Below, in pieces: positions 43,090 to 52,880 of a DNA stretch of 64,000 nucleotides. The position numbers and the translations under genes were made by a program. This DNA comes from Prorocentrum cordatum. Lineage: Eukaryota; Sar; Dinophyceae; Prorocentrales; Prorocentraceae. Position 1 is the stretch's first letter. Each line of letters starts with the position of its first letter. The DNA lies in NCBI GenBank assembly GCA_963575745.1, contig CAUYUJ010014616.1:268597-332596 (forward strand). Direction: 5' to 3'. The notes under the pieces were generated by a model. The model did not search any database, was not told the origin of the DNA, and saw only the letters and a list, made by a program, of their open reading frames with translations.

Positions 43090-43880
43090 TCCAAGGACTT
43101 AGGATGATATGTTCCCTGTCGTGACTCTTTGACGTCGTCGCGAAAACTCTGACCCCAACTCCTTCGAATTCTGGTGAACACCTCGTCAGAACTTCAAGGG
43201 CTCCTCGCTGAACAAAAAACACCAATCCTAACTACTTGGGCTTCCCTGCGGAAGCCTTCTCCACAGCTCCTTGGGGGTCCTGCGAGCAATTGATCCTAAC
43301 TTCTTGGCTGTCCTGCGAAACTCTCATCAGAACTCCGTGGGCTCCTCGCGAACACCTTTCCTGTATCCTTGGACCACCTACGAACGCCTCATCGCAACTC
43401 CCTGGGAATCTGGCGACAACCTTACCCTGAAGCCCTTGATTTCTCACGCACATCTCATCCGACCTCATTGCACCCCACGAGATCCGTATCCAAATTCCTT
43501 GGGTCCCCAAGAAAACATTACATGAAATCCTTGGGGTTCTCTCGAACACCTGATCCTAACTCGTTGGGGTTCCCGCGAAAACCTCATCATCACTCCTTGG
43601 ACTCCCCGCGGAAACCTCATTCGAACTCCTGGGCCGCACGCGGAAACAATATCGGAACTTTTTGGGGTTCGCTCGACATTCTTCTCCTAACACCTTAGGA
43701 CCCCTACGAACATCTTATCCGAGCCCCTTGGACGTCCCACGAAAACGTTCTTCGAACTCCTTGCGGTTCTCGCGAAAACCTTATCCTACCTCCTTGGGGG
43801 CCTTGGGTTCACCGCGAACACTTCATCCTGCGCCCTTGGGCACCCCGCGAACACCTCAACCAAATCCCTTGATGGAAACT
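43090..43880. repeat. ~46-bp satellite
   Basis: Around 16 diverged units of CTCCTTGGGGTTCTCGCGAA, AACCTCATCCTAA. The end grades into family A-like sequence CCTTCGGGTTGGGTTCGGGC at 43886. Confidence 0.85.
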
Positions 43881-43919
43881 TGGGGCCTTCGGGTTGGGTT
43901 CGGGCGGTTTGGTCCGCGG

Positions 43920-44124
43920 TTCGGCGGCGAGCGAGGGGGGACGTAACAAGGAGAAGGCCTTCTCAGAAGGCGGCTGGACTTCCCAGAAGCCCTTGCGCCT
44001 TCTGAGAACACTCCTGTGCCTTCGGGGAAGGCTTCGAAAACGCCTCAGCAGAAGGCCGGGGGACTTCCGAGCCTTCTGCGAAGGCCCGCCCCTTCTCGCT
44101 TCCCCTCCTCGCTCGCCGCCGAGC
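43920..44124. mobile_element. MITE-like element, family D, copy 3
   Basis: Left arm TTCGGCGGCGAGCGAGGGGG, then GAGAAGGCCTTCTCAGAAGG. The right arm in reverse complement starts GCTCGGCGGCGAGCGAGGAG and continues GGCGGGCCTTCGCAGAAGG. Arms of about 60 bp enclose CTTCTGAGAACACTCC...GGCTTCGAAAACGCC. It is flanked by a family A end (43886-43912) and by the 114-bp satellite. Confidence 0.75.
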
Positions 44125-44153
44125 AGGTGCCCCCCCCGCCCCCCCCTGTTGGG

Positions 44154-44494
44154 CGCCCGAGTTATCCGGGGTAACTCGGGCCCGGGTCAACTCGGGTTCG
44201 GACTCCCGAAAAACGAACCCGAGTTAGCCCTGACCCGAATTATCCCTGATGATTCGGGGCTCTGGACGCCCGAGTTATCCGGGGTAACTCGGGCCCAGGC
44301 CAGCTCGGGTTCGGACTCCCGAGCAAACGAACCCGAGTTAGCCCTGACCCGAAGTACCCCTGATGATTCGGGGCTCTGGACGCCCGAGTTATCCGGGGTA
44401 ACTCGGGCCCGGGGCAACTCGGGTTCGGACTCCCGAACAAACGAACCCGAGTTAGCCCTGACCCGAGTTACCCCTGATGATTCGGGGCTCTGAC
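44154..44494. repeat. 114-bp satellite, three units, each containing palindromes
   Basis: Units start CGCCCGAGTTATCCGGGGTA at 44154, 44267 and 44381 and include AACTCGGGCCCGGGNCAACT, TTCGGACTCCCGA and CCTGATGATTCGGGGCTCTG. CGAGTTA..TAACTCGG and GGGTTCG...CGAACCC are inverted words. Because 114 is 3 x 38, both strands remain open (43894-44493 plus and 44187-44600 minus). These frames are artefacts. Confidence 0.95.
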
Positions 44495-44639
44495 CCTGGG
44501 CGAAGTCCTGCTGCCGCCCCGCCGTGGCGTCGCCGCGGCGGCGCTCGGTAGCCGCCCGGCAGGAGGCGGCGCCCTCCTCGCCCTGGGCCGGCGCGGGCAC
44601 TGAGGAGCGGGGGCCGGCAGCGCTCAGCTTTTCTTCCGC

Positions 44640-45055
44640 CTCCTCCTCCTCCTCCTCCTCCTCCTCCTCCTCCTCCTCCTCCTCCTCCTCCTCCTCCTCC
44701 TCCTCCTCCTCCTCCTCTCCTGCTCCTCCTCTTGTTCCTCCTGCTCCTGCTCCTCCTCCTCCTGCTCCTTCTTCTCTTCTCTTCCTCTCTCCCCCTCCTT
44801 CTCTTCCTGCTCCTGCTTCCCCTCCTCTCTCCTCCTCCTGCTGCTACGATTCTCTCTCCTCTTCTCCTCTCTCTCTCTCCTCTTCTCCTCTTCTTCCTCT
44901 TCACCTCTCCTCCTCCTCCTCCTCCTCCTCCTCCTCCTATTCCTCCTCCTCTCTACTCCTCCTCCTCTCTCCTCCTCCTCCTCCTCCTCTTCCTCCTTCT
45001 CCCCCTCCTGCTCCTCCTCCTGCCGCGCCTGCTTTTTCTCCTCCCTCCCCTCCCC
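44640..45055. repeat. (CTC)n microsatellite
   Basis: Over 400 bp of CTC triplets with CTG and CTT interruptions. Confidence 0.95.
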
Positions 45056-45187
45056 TAGCTCCTGCTCGCCGGACGTCCGGCAGCACCGCTGGAATCGGAT
45101 GCCGAGGGGGGCAGAGCCCACGGGCCGAGGACTTGCAAGGCCTCGCTCAGGGTCAGGTCGGGCATGCAGGCGGATGCTTTGGATGCG

Positions 45188-45380
45188 CGAAATGGGCACG
45201 GAAAGAATGGGTACACTGCCCAACAACAAATGCTTTCCCAAACCAACAGCGGCCGCTGTTGGGCAGGCGGCCTTCTGTCTCGAATGGACACAGGCCGCGG
45301 CGGCGCGGACAGCGAATCCTATTCAAAATGAACAGGAACTGCTGTTGAGCATTGTACCCGTTCTTTCCGTGCCCATCTCG
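45188..45380. mobile_element. MITE-like element with ~38-bp terminal inverted repeats, family E
   Basis: The left end CGAAATGGGCACGGAAAGAA, then TGGGTACACTGCCCAACAAC, is matched by the reverse complement of the right end (GTTGAGCATTGTACCCGTTC, then TTTCCGTGCCCATCTCG). It is 193 bp long with no coding capacity, and is the cleanest terminal inverted repeat pair in the window. It lies in the region just upstream of the LINE. Confidence 0.8.
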
Positions 45381-45391
45381 TTCGTGCACAG

Positions 45392-46126
45392 ATGCTGGAG
45401 GAAAATCAAGCATGGTCCAGACACGTCGAAACATGCCCCGACACTGGCAGAAACATCGTCCTCAGATGCTGCTTTGCTGTGTCTCAAGGTTCTCCTCCTG
45501 TAGAGGCACGGGCCCGCCTTTCGAGTCCGCCCCCCCCCCCTCGGGATCCCCTGGCGTGCCTCCAGCGGGCAGCCCGCCGGCAGGTGTGGGCGCGGCGGAA
45601 GGCAGGGAGCAGCAGCCGGAGCGGGAGGGGCAGACACTTACTGTACTGCGGGTCGCCCGCGCGTGTTGGCAACATTCCTTTTCTGCGCAGGCGCCCAGGC
45701 CTCGGCGGCCAAGGCGCGATGGTTCCTGTCCCCTCGGGACATCGGTTGCAGAGGCGCGCGTGGGCCTCCCCGTGGTACTGCAAACACTGCTGGTCGCCGT
45801 CAGGCAAAGACAGGTGGTGGAACAGAGCTGACTGTGAGAAGTGTACAAGGTGTGGACAGCACAGGTCGACGGCGTTCGCGGGACACAAGCAGCCGCGCGT
45901 GCCGTCGAAGAGTGTTTCGCAGAACGTGGCGGCGCCGCTCAGCAGCACCGCCGCGAAGCTTGAGAAGGAGCTCAAGAAGTGCAAGGATGAGTTGGCCCAG
46001 CTGCGCGCTGCCGCCGCCCGCCCGCCTGCTCGCATGGAGGTGGACGATGGCGACGACCCAGTGCTCCAGGGTGACCTGGAGGGTGCGTTGCGCAAGCAGC
46101 TGGCGGACACTTCCGCTCACATCGAA
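45392..46126 (+). pseudogene. LINE N-terminal zinc ribbon and first coiled coil
   Basis: The frame 45392-46126 carries, at 45773-45865, WYCKHCWSPSGKDRWWNRAD followed by CEKCTRCGQHRSTAFAGHKQ: cysteines at C-x2-C and C-x2-C-x2-C spacing with conserved tryptophans, a zinc-ribbon that in related dinoflagellate LINEs begins the protein. After a Ser/Ala-rich stretch comes a helix with AAKLEKELKKCKDELAQLRA (about 45950-46010), then the acidic PPARMEVDDGDD. The ribbon probably binds element RNA or DNA and the helix probably oligomerises, as ORF1-type functions do. This is inference. Codons before 45700 are of doubtful relevance. The frame is lost near 46126. Confidence 0.7.
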
Positions 46127-48120
46127 CCCCGATGTCATCGAGACGCTGGTCAAGCTGCGCGCCAAGCAGCAGGACATGCGGCAGACGCTGGCGTCGGGCA
46201 AGCCGTTGGATGTTCGGCTACGTGAGATCGGGTTCCAGCATCAGAAATAGGAGAAGCGGCGCGAGAAGCAGGAGGCGGCCATCAAGTCCGCTCAGTCTGC
46301 GCTTGAGGCCGCTGAGCAGGGCCTGCAGGAGGCGCAGCGGGCGCTGCAGGACACGTCCAAGGAGATCCTGGAGCTGGAGGAGCAGAGGCGGCAGCTCTTT
46401 GCGGCGGTGCCGAAGCCTCCCGAGGGCCAGCCCGCCTCGCTCGAGCAGGTGCTTCCGCGGGCGGCAGGCCTATCCGTCGCGAGGCTGGGTGGGTTGCTCA
46501 CCAGCTTTGGCGGCACACAGTCGATGGCGGAGAAGCTGCACGCGGTCCTTGAGGAGGTTCGGCAGGCCGAGGAGAAGCGCAAGGAGGAGCTTCGGCGCGC
46601 TGCTGCCGAGCGGCAGGCCGAGGCTGCTCGCCCTAATCAGGCCGCCGAGGCGGGAGGCCATGAAGCAAAAGCAGCTGCCGCCGGGGCCGCTGGTGCAGCC
46701 TTCATCCCAAATCGTGGCACAGGCTCCCCAGAGGTGCTCACAGCCTTCCTGGAGAGTGTCAACGTGGAGATTCCTGGTGGAGATTCAGAGCTACGTGAGG
46801 CGGCCAAGAGAGCAGGAAACAACCTCGCGCACTTCGCCCAGCGGGCGCGGACCTCGGCTTGGTGTGCATCAGAGGCGAGTCTCAGCATTCATGCATTCAA
46901 TTTTGTTCTCTTTGATCGCAGCAATGATTCGAGTTGCCACTACAAATACTACGTCGTACGGGCCCTTGGCCGCGTTTTGGAGTCAGAGCACTCCTCTTTG
47001 AGTGATGGCGCTATCGTGGTCATGGCTCAAGAACGCCGCAGATTGCCTGAGCAGTTGCCCGATTTCCAGATGCGTGTTACCGCTGCAGGATATCATGGAG
47101 TTTGGGCACCAGCTACTCCCAGCGAGGCGGGCGGCTCGCATGGCGGCGTCGCGGTGCTGGCGCCTAGGAGGACCCAAGTGACTGCGCCGCCGCTGCTGCC
47201 GAGTGGCCTCCTCAGTCTTGGTCGTGCGGTGGCTGGTCATGTGCGCACGCGTTGCAAGAAGGGGTTCGTCGCTATCTCGGAATATTTGCACACATCGGAA
47301 GAGTTCAGCCCAGCCAATGTGAGTTTGCTGACCGAGGTCGGGGCCTATGTCAACCGCATCCACAGCTTAGGGTTCGAGTGGATCATTGGAGGCGACTTTC
47401 AGATGCATCCAAACCAGATCGCTGCTTGGTGTGCAGGCATTGGGGGCGTGGTTGCAGCATCTGAGGGGCCGACATGTACTCAGGCGATCCCTGGTGCCAC
47501 GATTGATTTCTTCGTGGTCAGTACTAAACTCGGCATCAGGACCAAGGTTCCCCTGGTGTGCGATGACATTGGCACTTCCCCTCACGAGCCTGTGGCTATG
47601 GAGATCGGGGGGGGGGGGGGGGGCAACGCGGTGTTGTGGTGCAGAGTTCCCAAGCAGCCGGAGAAGTTGCCGACGTTGGCCAAGCCTGGGTGTGGTCGTT
47701 ACCCCAGATGCTGGCCCGACTTTCATGAGAAGCTTCCCTCGGCTGCGAGTGCTGATGATTTGAGCGAGTTCTGGGGCAGTTTTCTGCGTGGAGTTGACCT
47801 CGAGCTGTGCGACCGACACGATGTTGTGGGAGCTGCTGCGCATCGACACGCTGGTCGTGGTGGCCCGCTGGAGATGCAGTGGCAACGTTTTCAGCACGTG
47901 CCTCGACATCGGCTTCCGCAGAGGAACTCCGAGCAGGCGGCTTGGAGTACGGCGGCCAGGTGGGCCCGACATCTGCGCAGTGTCGATGCCGTATTGCAGA
48001 GTTATCTTCCCCGTCTCGTCCTAGACGATGGCGATCAGGAGCGAAGGCTGCATCGAGCCGGTCGCGTGCTCTATGAGGTCGAAGGAGGTTTTGTCAGGGG
48101 ATTCGTGCCCACGGTTGGGC
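46127..48120 (+). pseudogene. LINE coiled coil and EEP-type endonuclease
   Basis: After the shift the frame reads SNPDVIETLVKLRAKQQDMR, an in-frame TAG (46248-46250), a long helix EAAIKSAQSALEAAEQGLQE and RALQDTSKEILELEEQRRQL (46270-46400), and the variable region up to 46850. The endonuclease follows: active-site glutamate in VVMAQERRRLPEQ (near 47027), YHGVWAPATPSE, GGVAVLAPRR, then IIGGDFQMHPNQ (47382-47415), ATIDFFVVSTKL and SPHEPVAMEI (47574-47600). GDFQ replaces the usual GDFN, and SPH stands where APE-like enzymes have SDH. The substitutions may be normal for this family or decay. The enzyme nicks target DNA for target-primed reverse transcription. A run of 16 G at about 47608-47623 is unusual for coding DNA. 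Confidence 0.85.
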
Positions 48121-48535
48121 GTTCCAGCACCTCGGCGCCATCGCGGCGGGGTTCTTCAAGGCTGGCACCGACGTCCTGGGCGACCCGTCCTTCGGCGACC
48201 TGGCGCAGACGATCCTGGGCAGGGCGGCGCTCCACGAGGCCGCCTTTCTGGCAAGGAAAAATGACGAGTGGCAGTCTTGGGTGCGTTCAGCTTTCTCAGG
48301 CGGGGCTCGAGCCGCCCACCGCTACTCGAAAACCAAGGCTGTCCAGGAGGTCATCGGAGCTACCGGGCGGGCCCAACCCTATGAGCCGTCGGATGATTGT
48401 TTGTCTGAGTGGGGGTCGATTTGGGCCACGCACAACTGCGGGGCCCCAGAGTTTCCTGGCGATTCTGAAGCCTGGGAGCCCTTGCCAGACATCACAGTGC
48501 CAGCGCTGAGAGCTGCCATCGGGGCGCACTGCTGT
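48121..48535 (+). pseudogene. LINE segment between endonuclease and reverse transcriptase
   Basis: The sense continues in a different frame: WAFQHLGAIAAGFFKAGTDV, FGDLAQTILGRAALHEAAFL, EWQSWVRSAFSGGARAAHRY, then SKTKAVQEVI and EPLPDITVPALRAAIGA, the short helix that precedes the reverse transcriptase fingers in such LINEs. A second shift near 48535 returns to the earlier frame. The two compensating shifts leave about 140 codons that would be mistranslated in a straight reading. Confidence 0.75.
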
Positions 48536-49440
48536 AGGATTTGTGTCAATGCATCCTCGGTCGCTGCAGTGCCTTTCGGACGAGGCCCTCGGGGCCTTCG
48601 CGTCATTGCTGCATCAGCGCGAGAAGGTGGGGGCGTGGCCGTCGAAAAGGCTCGTCTCAAAATTAATAAGGCTGCCGAAATGCGACGGCGGTCACCGACT
48701 TCTCGCCTTGCCCGACACTTTGATCAGGATCTGGTCCAGGGTCCGTAGGCCAGTTTCAGAGCGCTGGGAGCGCGATAATAGGACGGAGGAGTTGTGGGGT
48801 AGCGGGCTTGGGAGGAACGCGAGCGATTCTGCGTTTGACTTAAATCTTTCTGCAGAGACTGCCATGGCCGAAGGCTGGCACTGGATCAGCGTACTCTTAG
48901 ATATGGCCAAGTGCTACGAAATGGTTCGTCTGTCCGTCCTCTTCGATATCTGCAGAGCTGTAGGCTTCCCCCGGAGGTTCGGATGGATGTTGATCCAGTC
49001 GCACGTCGCTCCCAAGTGTATAGATGCATACGGTTCGCTCTCCGAAATAGGTATCTCCTGTCAAGGGATTCTGGCGGGGTGCAACCACGCGTGTGCTACT
49101 ATGTTGTCGGTTATGTTGAATCCTGCCAGGCAAACTATTTACCACTTTCCGACCATCAAGGCTAGGGTCTTGATGGACGACGTTTCTCTTCAGTGGCAGA
49201 GTCCAGACGTTAGCAATGCAGGTGTTGTTTTCGCTGCGGTCAGAGATCTGTGTACTCGTCTTGCCCCAATCGGTCTCTTGCTGCAGCCGAATAAGTCGGG
49301 ATTCCTGGCCCACTCGGTGGCCGCTGAGCGAAGGGTCAACCTCTCGGCGCGCAGGCTTGGTTTCCGTAGCAAGGCTCATCTCAGGAATGTGGGCCATGAT
49401 TTGTATGGTAGGAAAATGTCCGCAGTGTGGAAGCTAGTCG
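48536..49440 (+). pseudogene. LINE reverse transcriptase
   Basis: Motifs appear in order: SKRLVSKLIRLPKCDGGHRL (finger motifs 1-2), then LPDTLIRIWSRVRRPVSERW. Motif A is VLLDMAKCYEM, with the catalytic aspartate codon at 48900. Then come FDICRAVGFPRRF, motif B GISCQGILAGCNHACATMLS, and motif C VLMDDVSLQW with the two aspartates at 49176-49181. The thumb begins LLLQPNKSGFLA. MDD in place of the usual [YF]-[AI]-D-D keeps both aspartates, so the catalytic core is the best conserved part of the element. The frame is lost near 49435, where a terminating alternative runs to 49469. Confidence 0.9.
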
Positions 49441-51166
49441 TCGCCGAAAGCTCCAGGAGCGTCGTGTGAAACACACTGTTTTGAGGATATCTGCTGGGCC
49501 CAAAGTGGCCGCCCTCTGGCGCACTGGGCTCATGCCCAGCGGTGGCCATGGAGCCTCGGTCGCGGGAGTTGGAGACACCACATTGCGGGGCCTCATGAGG
49601 CTAGCGGCGGAGCTGATGGGTGCTAAAAGTCGTGTCCACGGTGCTGCTTACCTCAACACCCACAGCGACGTTAGCTACGAGCCCGTAGTAGATGCGACGG
49701 CGCCGCTCGTGTTTCGCTATTGCTGCTGGGTATGGGATCGCAGAGCGAACGATTCCGACCTGCGTAAAACTTGGCAGTTTGCTCACGAGGCTGTGTCTGC
49801 GAAATATCCGTGGGCCCAGGTCCGAGGGCCCACCGGGGCCGTGATTTTGAGTCTGCGTCGGGTCCGATGGGGCCTGGTGGGCCCGCATTTGATTCGGTCC
49901 GACCTCGGCGAAACCTTTTCCTTGCTTGCGGTGTCGCCGCATGACATCCGCAGGCTGCTGCTGGAGGGTTTGAACCGTGCGGAGATGATGCAGCTGTTGA
50001 CGGCCATCCCTGAGGCCACGGGCTCTGAGGTGATTTGGGGTCGAGCGCTGCGGCTTGGCGTTCTCTCGGTGCGAAAACACTTGCGCCGTGGTGCCCTCGC
50101 CCTGCTCGGTGGAGGGCTCTGGCCGCCAGCTCGCAAGTTTGTGCAAGGATATTCTAGTTCAGACAAGTGTCAATTTTGTAATGACAAGCCAGGCACGTTC
50201 GGCCACCAGTGGTATGAGTGCGACAGTGTCTGGAGGCAGGAGGGCCAAGATCCAGATGCCGCGCCGCCAAGGCCCGATGACTTGTGGGAGCATCGCCAGT
50301 GGCTCAGGGACTCAGCGAGAGGTATTCCGCCCGATTTCGACTCGCTCGAGCTCGCGTATGGGTTGCCTTCGATTCCGATTCAGCTGAGTCCCGTCCCCAC
50401 TGCGTTGCCAATTTTCCCCTGGGGGCGCCTGATTTTTACAGGCGGGTCTGGCCGCGCCAACGGGGTTCCCGAAGCCGACCGCTGCGGGTGGGCGGCCGTC
50501 GAACTCTCGGCCCAGGGCTGGCCGATCAGTGCCCGCTACGGGAGCCTTGCGGGGCGGGTCCAGACGGTCCCGAGGCCCGAAAGGCAGGCCATCCTGGAGG
50601 CGCTTAGAGTGGCCCCGTGGGAAGCTGAGATAGTCTCCGGCCACCTTTCGGCTGTGCGCGAAGGGGCTGAGTGGTCGGACCGACTGCAGAGCGGGGCCTG
50701 TCGGCACGCCTCAGTGTTGCGCGAAGTTTTTTGGCTCTATCAAGGACGGCCTGAGAGGCCGAGTTTCAAATGGACCCCCGCGCATGGAGATCTTGAGGAT
50801 GTGTTGGCCGCTGAGCCCGTTGGTGAGGGGGTTGGTGTGTCTCGTGTGTACGATCTCCTTGGGAACGCGTGGGCTGATTTCTTTGCGAATTTAGGGTCGG
50901 CCCAGATCTGCCTAGCTGATATTTCTGCTGAGGCGCTCAAAGAGCGCCTGAAACAAACGAAGCGGACCTTTGATTTCATTTCCAGGGCGGCCCAGATCGT
51001 GGCCAGTTCTTCCACGGTCGAGCCGCGGGTCGCCCAGAGGCCGAACAATCCCACGGCCCTCTGCTTTCTCACGACCTCGGGCAGGTCCAAGATGGGTCTG
51101 TCCGCTGCACATGGTGCGTTCGAGCGCTGTCCTGCTGGCCCTCTCGGCGCTCGGGCTCCAAGTTGA
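49427..51166 (+). pseudogene. LINE thumb, CCHC zinc knuckle and RNase H
   Basis: An open frame of 579 codons continues from the reverse transcriptase: RRVKHTVLRISAGPKVAALW, the conserved TTLRGLMRLAAELMG, VFRYCCWVWDRRANDSDLRK, and the knuckle CQFCNDKPGTFGHQWYEC (C-x2-C-x8-H-x4-C, about 50168-50221). RNase H follows: IFTGGSGRANG at 50435-50465, where the first catalytic aspartate (normally TDGS) is glycine at 50441-50443; ERQAILEAL with the glutamate; VSGHLSAVREG, where the next aspartate is also missing; and WTPAHGD...GNAWADFFANLGS with the last aspartate. RNase H would be inactive. In this part of the family the domain removes RNA from the hybrid after first-strand synthesis. Confidence 0.85.
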
Positions 51167-51407
51167 GTCGTCGTCGACGTCGTCGTCGTCGCCGTCACCT
51201 CCTCCGACCCGAGCGCCTGCTGTCTTTGAGTTTCAGGAGCGCCAGGTGCAGCCCGCGGGGTGCTACCTTGTGTGTCGGCGCTGCGGCGCCCACGCGTTGA
51301 TCGAGGCTCCCGCCTTCCGATCCCTGCTCCTGCCGTGTCAGGGCACTCCGAGTGCGGGCCAGCTCTGGTTCCGTAACGAAGTCCTGGCGGGGCGCGAGCC
51401 GAGGTAG
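51130..51407 (+). pseudogene. LINE C-terminal zinc ribbon
   Basis: A shift near 51130-51165 leads to a frame ending with a stop at 51405-51407: Ser/Pro-rich linker, FEFQERQVQPAGCYLVCRRC, GAHALIEAPAFRSLLLPCQG and GQLWFRNEVLAGREPR. The pattern 'C-x2-C-G...L..PC.G......L..L..GR.P' is a C-terminal zinc ribbon that I associate with dinoflagellate LINEs. The remaining DNA to 51600 is a plausible 3' untranslated region. Confidence 0.7.
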
Positions 51408-51639
51408 CTGTGGGAGAGGCGGTGTGGCTGGGCCGAGCCCCGCTGTGCTGTTTTTCCTGTGGCCACGCGGTCTGTTTTCCGTTTCAGGTCGAGGGGCCGC
51501 TGCTCCCGACCTACTCCGCGGCCCTGCCGCCCGTGCCAGCGAGCCCTCATTCGAATCGGATGATGCGCCTCGGCCTGATCCCTGATCCCTCCTTCTCCTC
51601 CAGCCCATAACCATTACAGTAGAAGCTCGAGCACAAGAA

Positions 51640-51720
51640 ACCTCCCACAAGATTGTCCGAAGATTGCCCGAAGATTGTCCGGAGATTGCCCGAGATTGTC
51701 CGAAACAATCGTCCTGGAGG
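51640..51720. repeat. GATTGTCCGAA 10-12-bp repeat
   Basis: Seven tandem variants of AGATTG(T/C)CCGA at the 3' boundary of the LINE, preceded by a partial CACAAGAAACCTCCCACAAG copy of the dispersed repeat. Confidence 0.85.
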
Positions 51721-51842
51721 CTCTCGTGAGAATCTCGTGGGCCTCGGTGGGCATCGGGGGCAGCCCCAGTAGCCGGAATGGTCCGAAAATCATCAAGTGC
51801 CTTCCCCAAACAGTGGCACTAAGGTTCCTTACAGTAGGGGCC

Positions 51843-52008
51843 CGACCACAAGAAACCTTCCACAAGAAAACCCAACCCTGAGACCCCACGACGTCCATGG
51901 ATTTTGGTGTGGGAACGTCACGCCCTCCATAGCAAAGCCATCGAACCCCAGGAAACCCAGGAGGCAAACAGGGGTTGTCTTGGCTAGTATGGGCCACCAC
52001 TGTACAGC
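51843..52008. repeat. Dispersed ~170-bp repeat, copy 2
   Basis: ACCACAAGAAACCTTCCACA, AAACCCAACCCTGAGACCCC, GGTGTGGGAACGTCACGCCC and AGCCATCGAACCCCAGGAAA match 27773-27945 in the same orientation. It lies just downstream of the LINE. Confidence 0.8.
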
Positions 52009-52009
52009 G

Positions 52010-52690
52010 AGGCAGGGTCGGATTCTTCTGTCTGATCGTGAACCTCTCTGCCGATTCATTTGATCATTTTCGCCTGCCATCTCCTCTCAGTGCTCACGTC
52101 ACTTCTCTGCATGTACTCCACACAAGTACTACTCTGGTATGTCTCCTGATTATGTCCAATGCTGGCGCCGCATTTCCCTGGAACCTTCAAAGTCGTTGTC
52201 GACCCCTTCATTTTCTCTCCTCCGCCTTCTGCATGTCCTCCTGCTCCTCCAGCTTCTGCTGCTGCTCCTGCTGCTGCTCCCTCCCCCATCCTCATAATGT
52301 TGTTGCTCCTCTTGCTCATCCGATTTTGACAGAAACGAACGCGGCGCAATCAGATCGGATCGGTCAAATGTGGCACGAACGCGCCTAATTTGCGTCACGT
52401 TCCTCTCCTCTCTCCTCTCTGCGCTCTCCCCTCTTTTCCCATCTTCCCCCCAATATGCATAATGCCTTAAGCTACCCGAACACCCAAACAACGCTCGCAT
52501 TTAGGAGGTCTTACCTCTCTTCTGAAGAACTGGGCTCTGGTCTGGCTCCGGCGGCCTCATTCCCGTCGCCGTCCGTCGCCGCAACATGTGTCCCAATAGG
52601 ACGCCCGTGTGCGGGCCCAGCGGGCACGTTCCCGTCCGTGGCCGCCGCTCAGCTAAATCCCTCCCGTTTACCATCGTATTGATTGTAAAA
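52010..52690. other. Spacer without a recognised gene
   Basis: AT-richer DNA with a GCTGCTCCTGCTGCTGCTCC stretch (52255-52280). Minus frames of about 80-115 codons are charged but unassigned. Confidence 0.45.
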
Positions 52691-52880
52691 TGACTGCTTT
52701 GAGTTGATTTGCAATCGCATTGGAATAACCTTGCTTCGCATGGCTTTGCGTTGCTTCGCGTTGCATTGCGTTGCTTTGCGTCGGGTTGCATTGCGTTGCT
52801 CTGCGGAGCAATGCTTTGCGTAACTTTGCGTTGCTTTCCAATGATTTGCATTTGTTGTGTTGGTTTGCATTGTATTGAAC
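52690..52880. repeat. GCTTTGCGTT repeat
   Basis: Degenerate decamers TTGCGTTGCTTTGCGTTGCA fill 190 bp. Minus-strand frames rich in Asn, Ala, Lys and Gln derive from them. Confidence 0.9.

Larger units (their letters stand above)
45740..51600 (+). mobile_element. Nearly full-length LINE (non-LTR retrotransposon), inactivated
   Basis: One long coding region can be followed through several frame changes: N-terminal zinc ribbon and coiled coil, endonuclease/exonuclease/phosphatase-type endonuclease, reverse transcriptase, CCHC knuckle, RNase H and a C-terminal zinc ribbon. Breaks are a frameshift near 46126, a TAG at 46248-46250, frameshifts near 48120, 48535 and 49435, and one near 51130-51165. 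The RNase H also lacks two catalytic aspartates. The limits are approximate: I place the 5' end just before the zinc ribbon because the family E element and GC-rich DNA precede it, and the 3' end before the GATTGTCC repeats. I see no poly-A tail. Confidence 0.9.
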
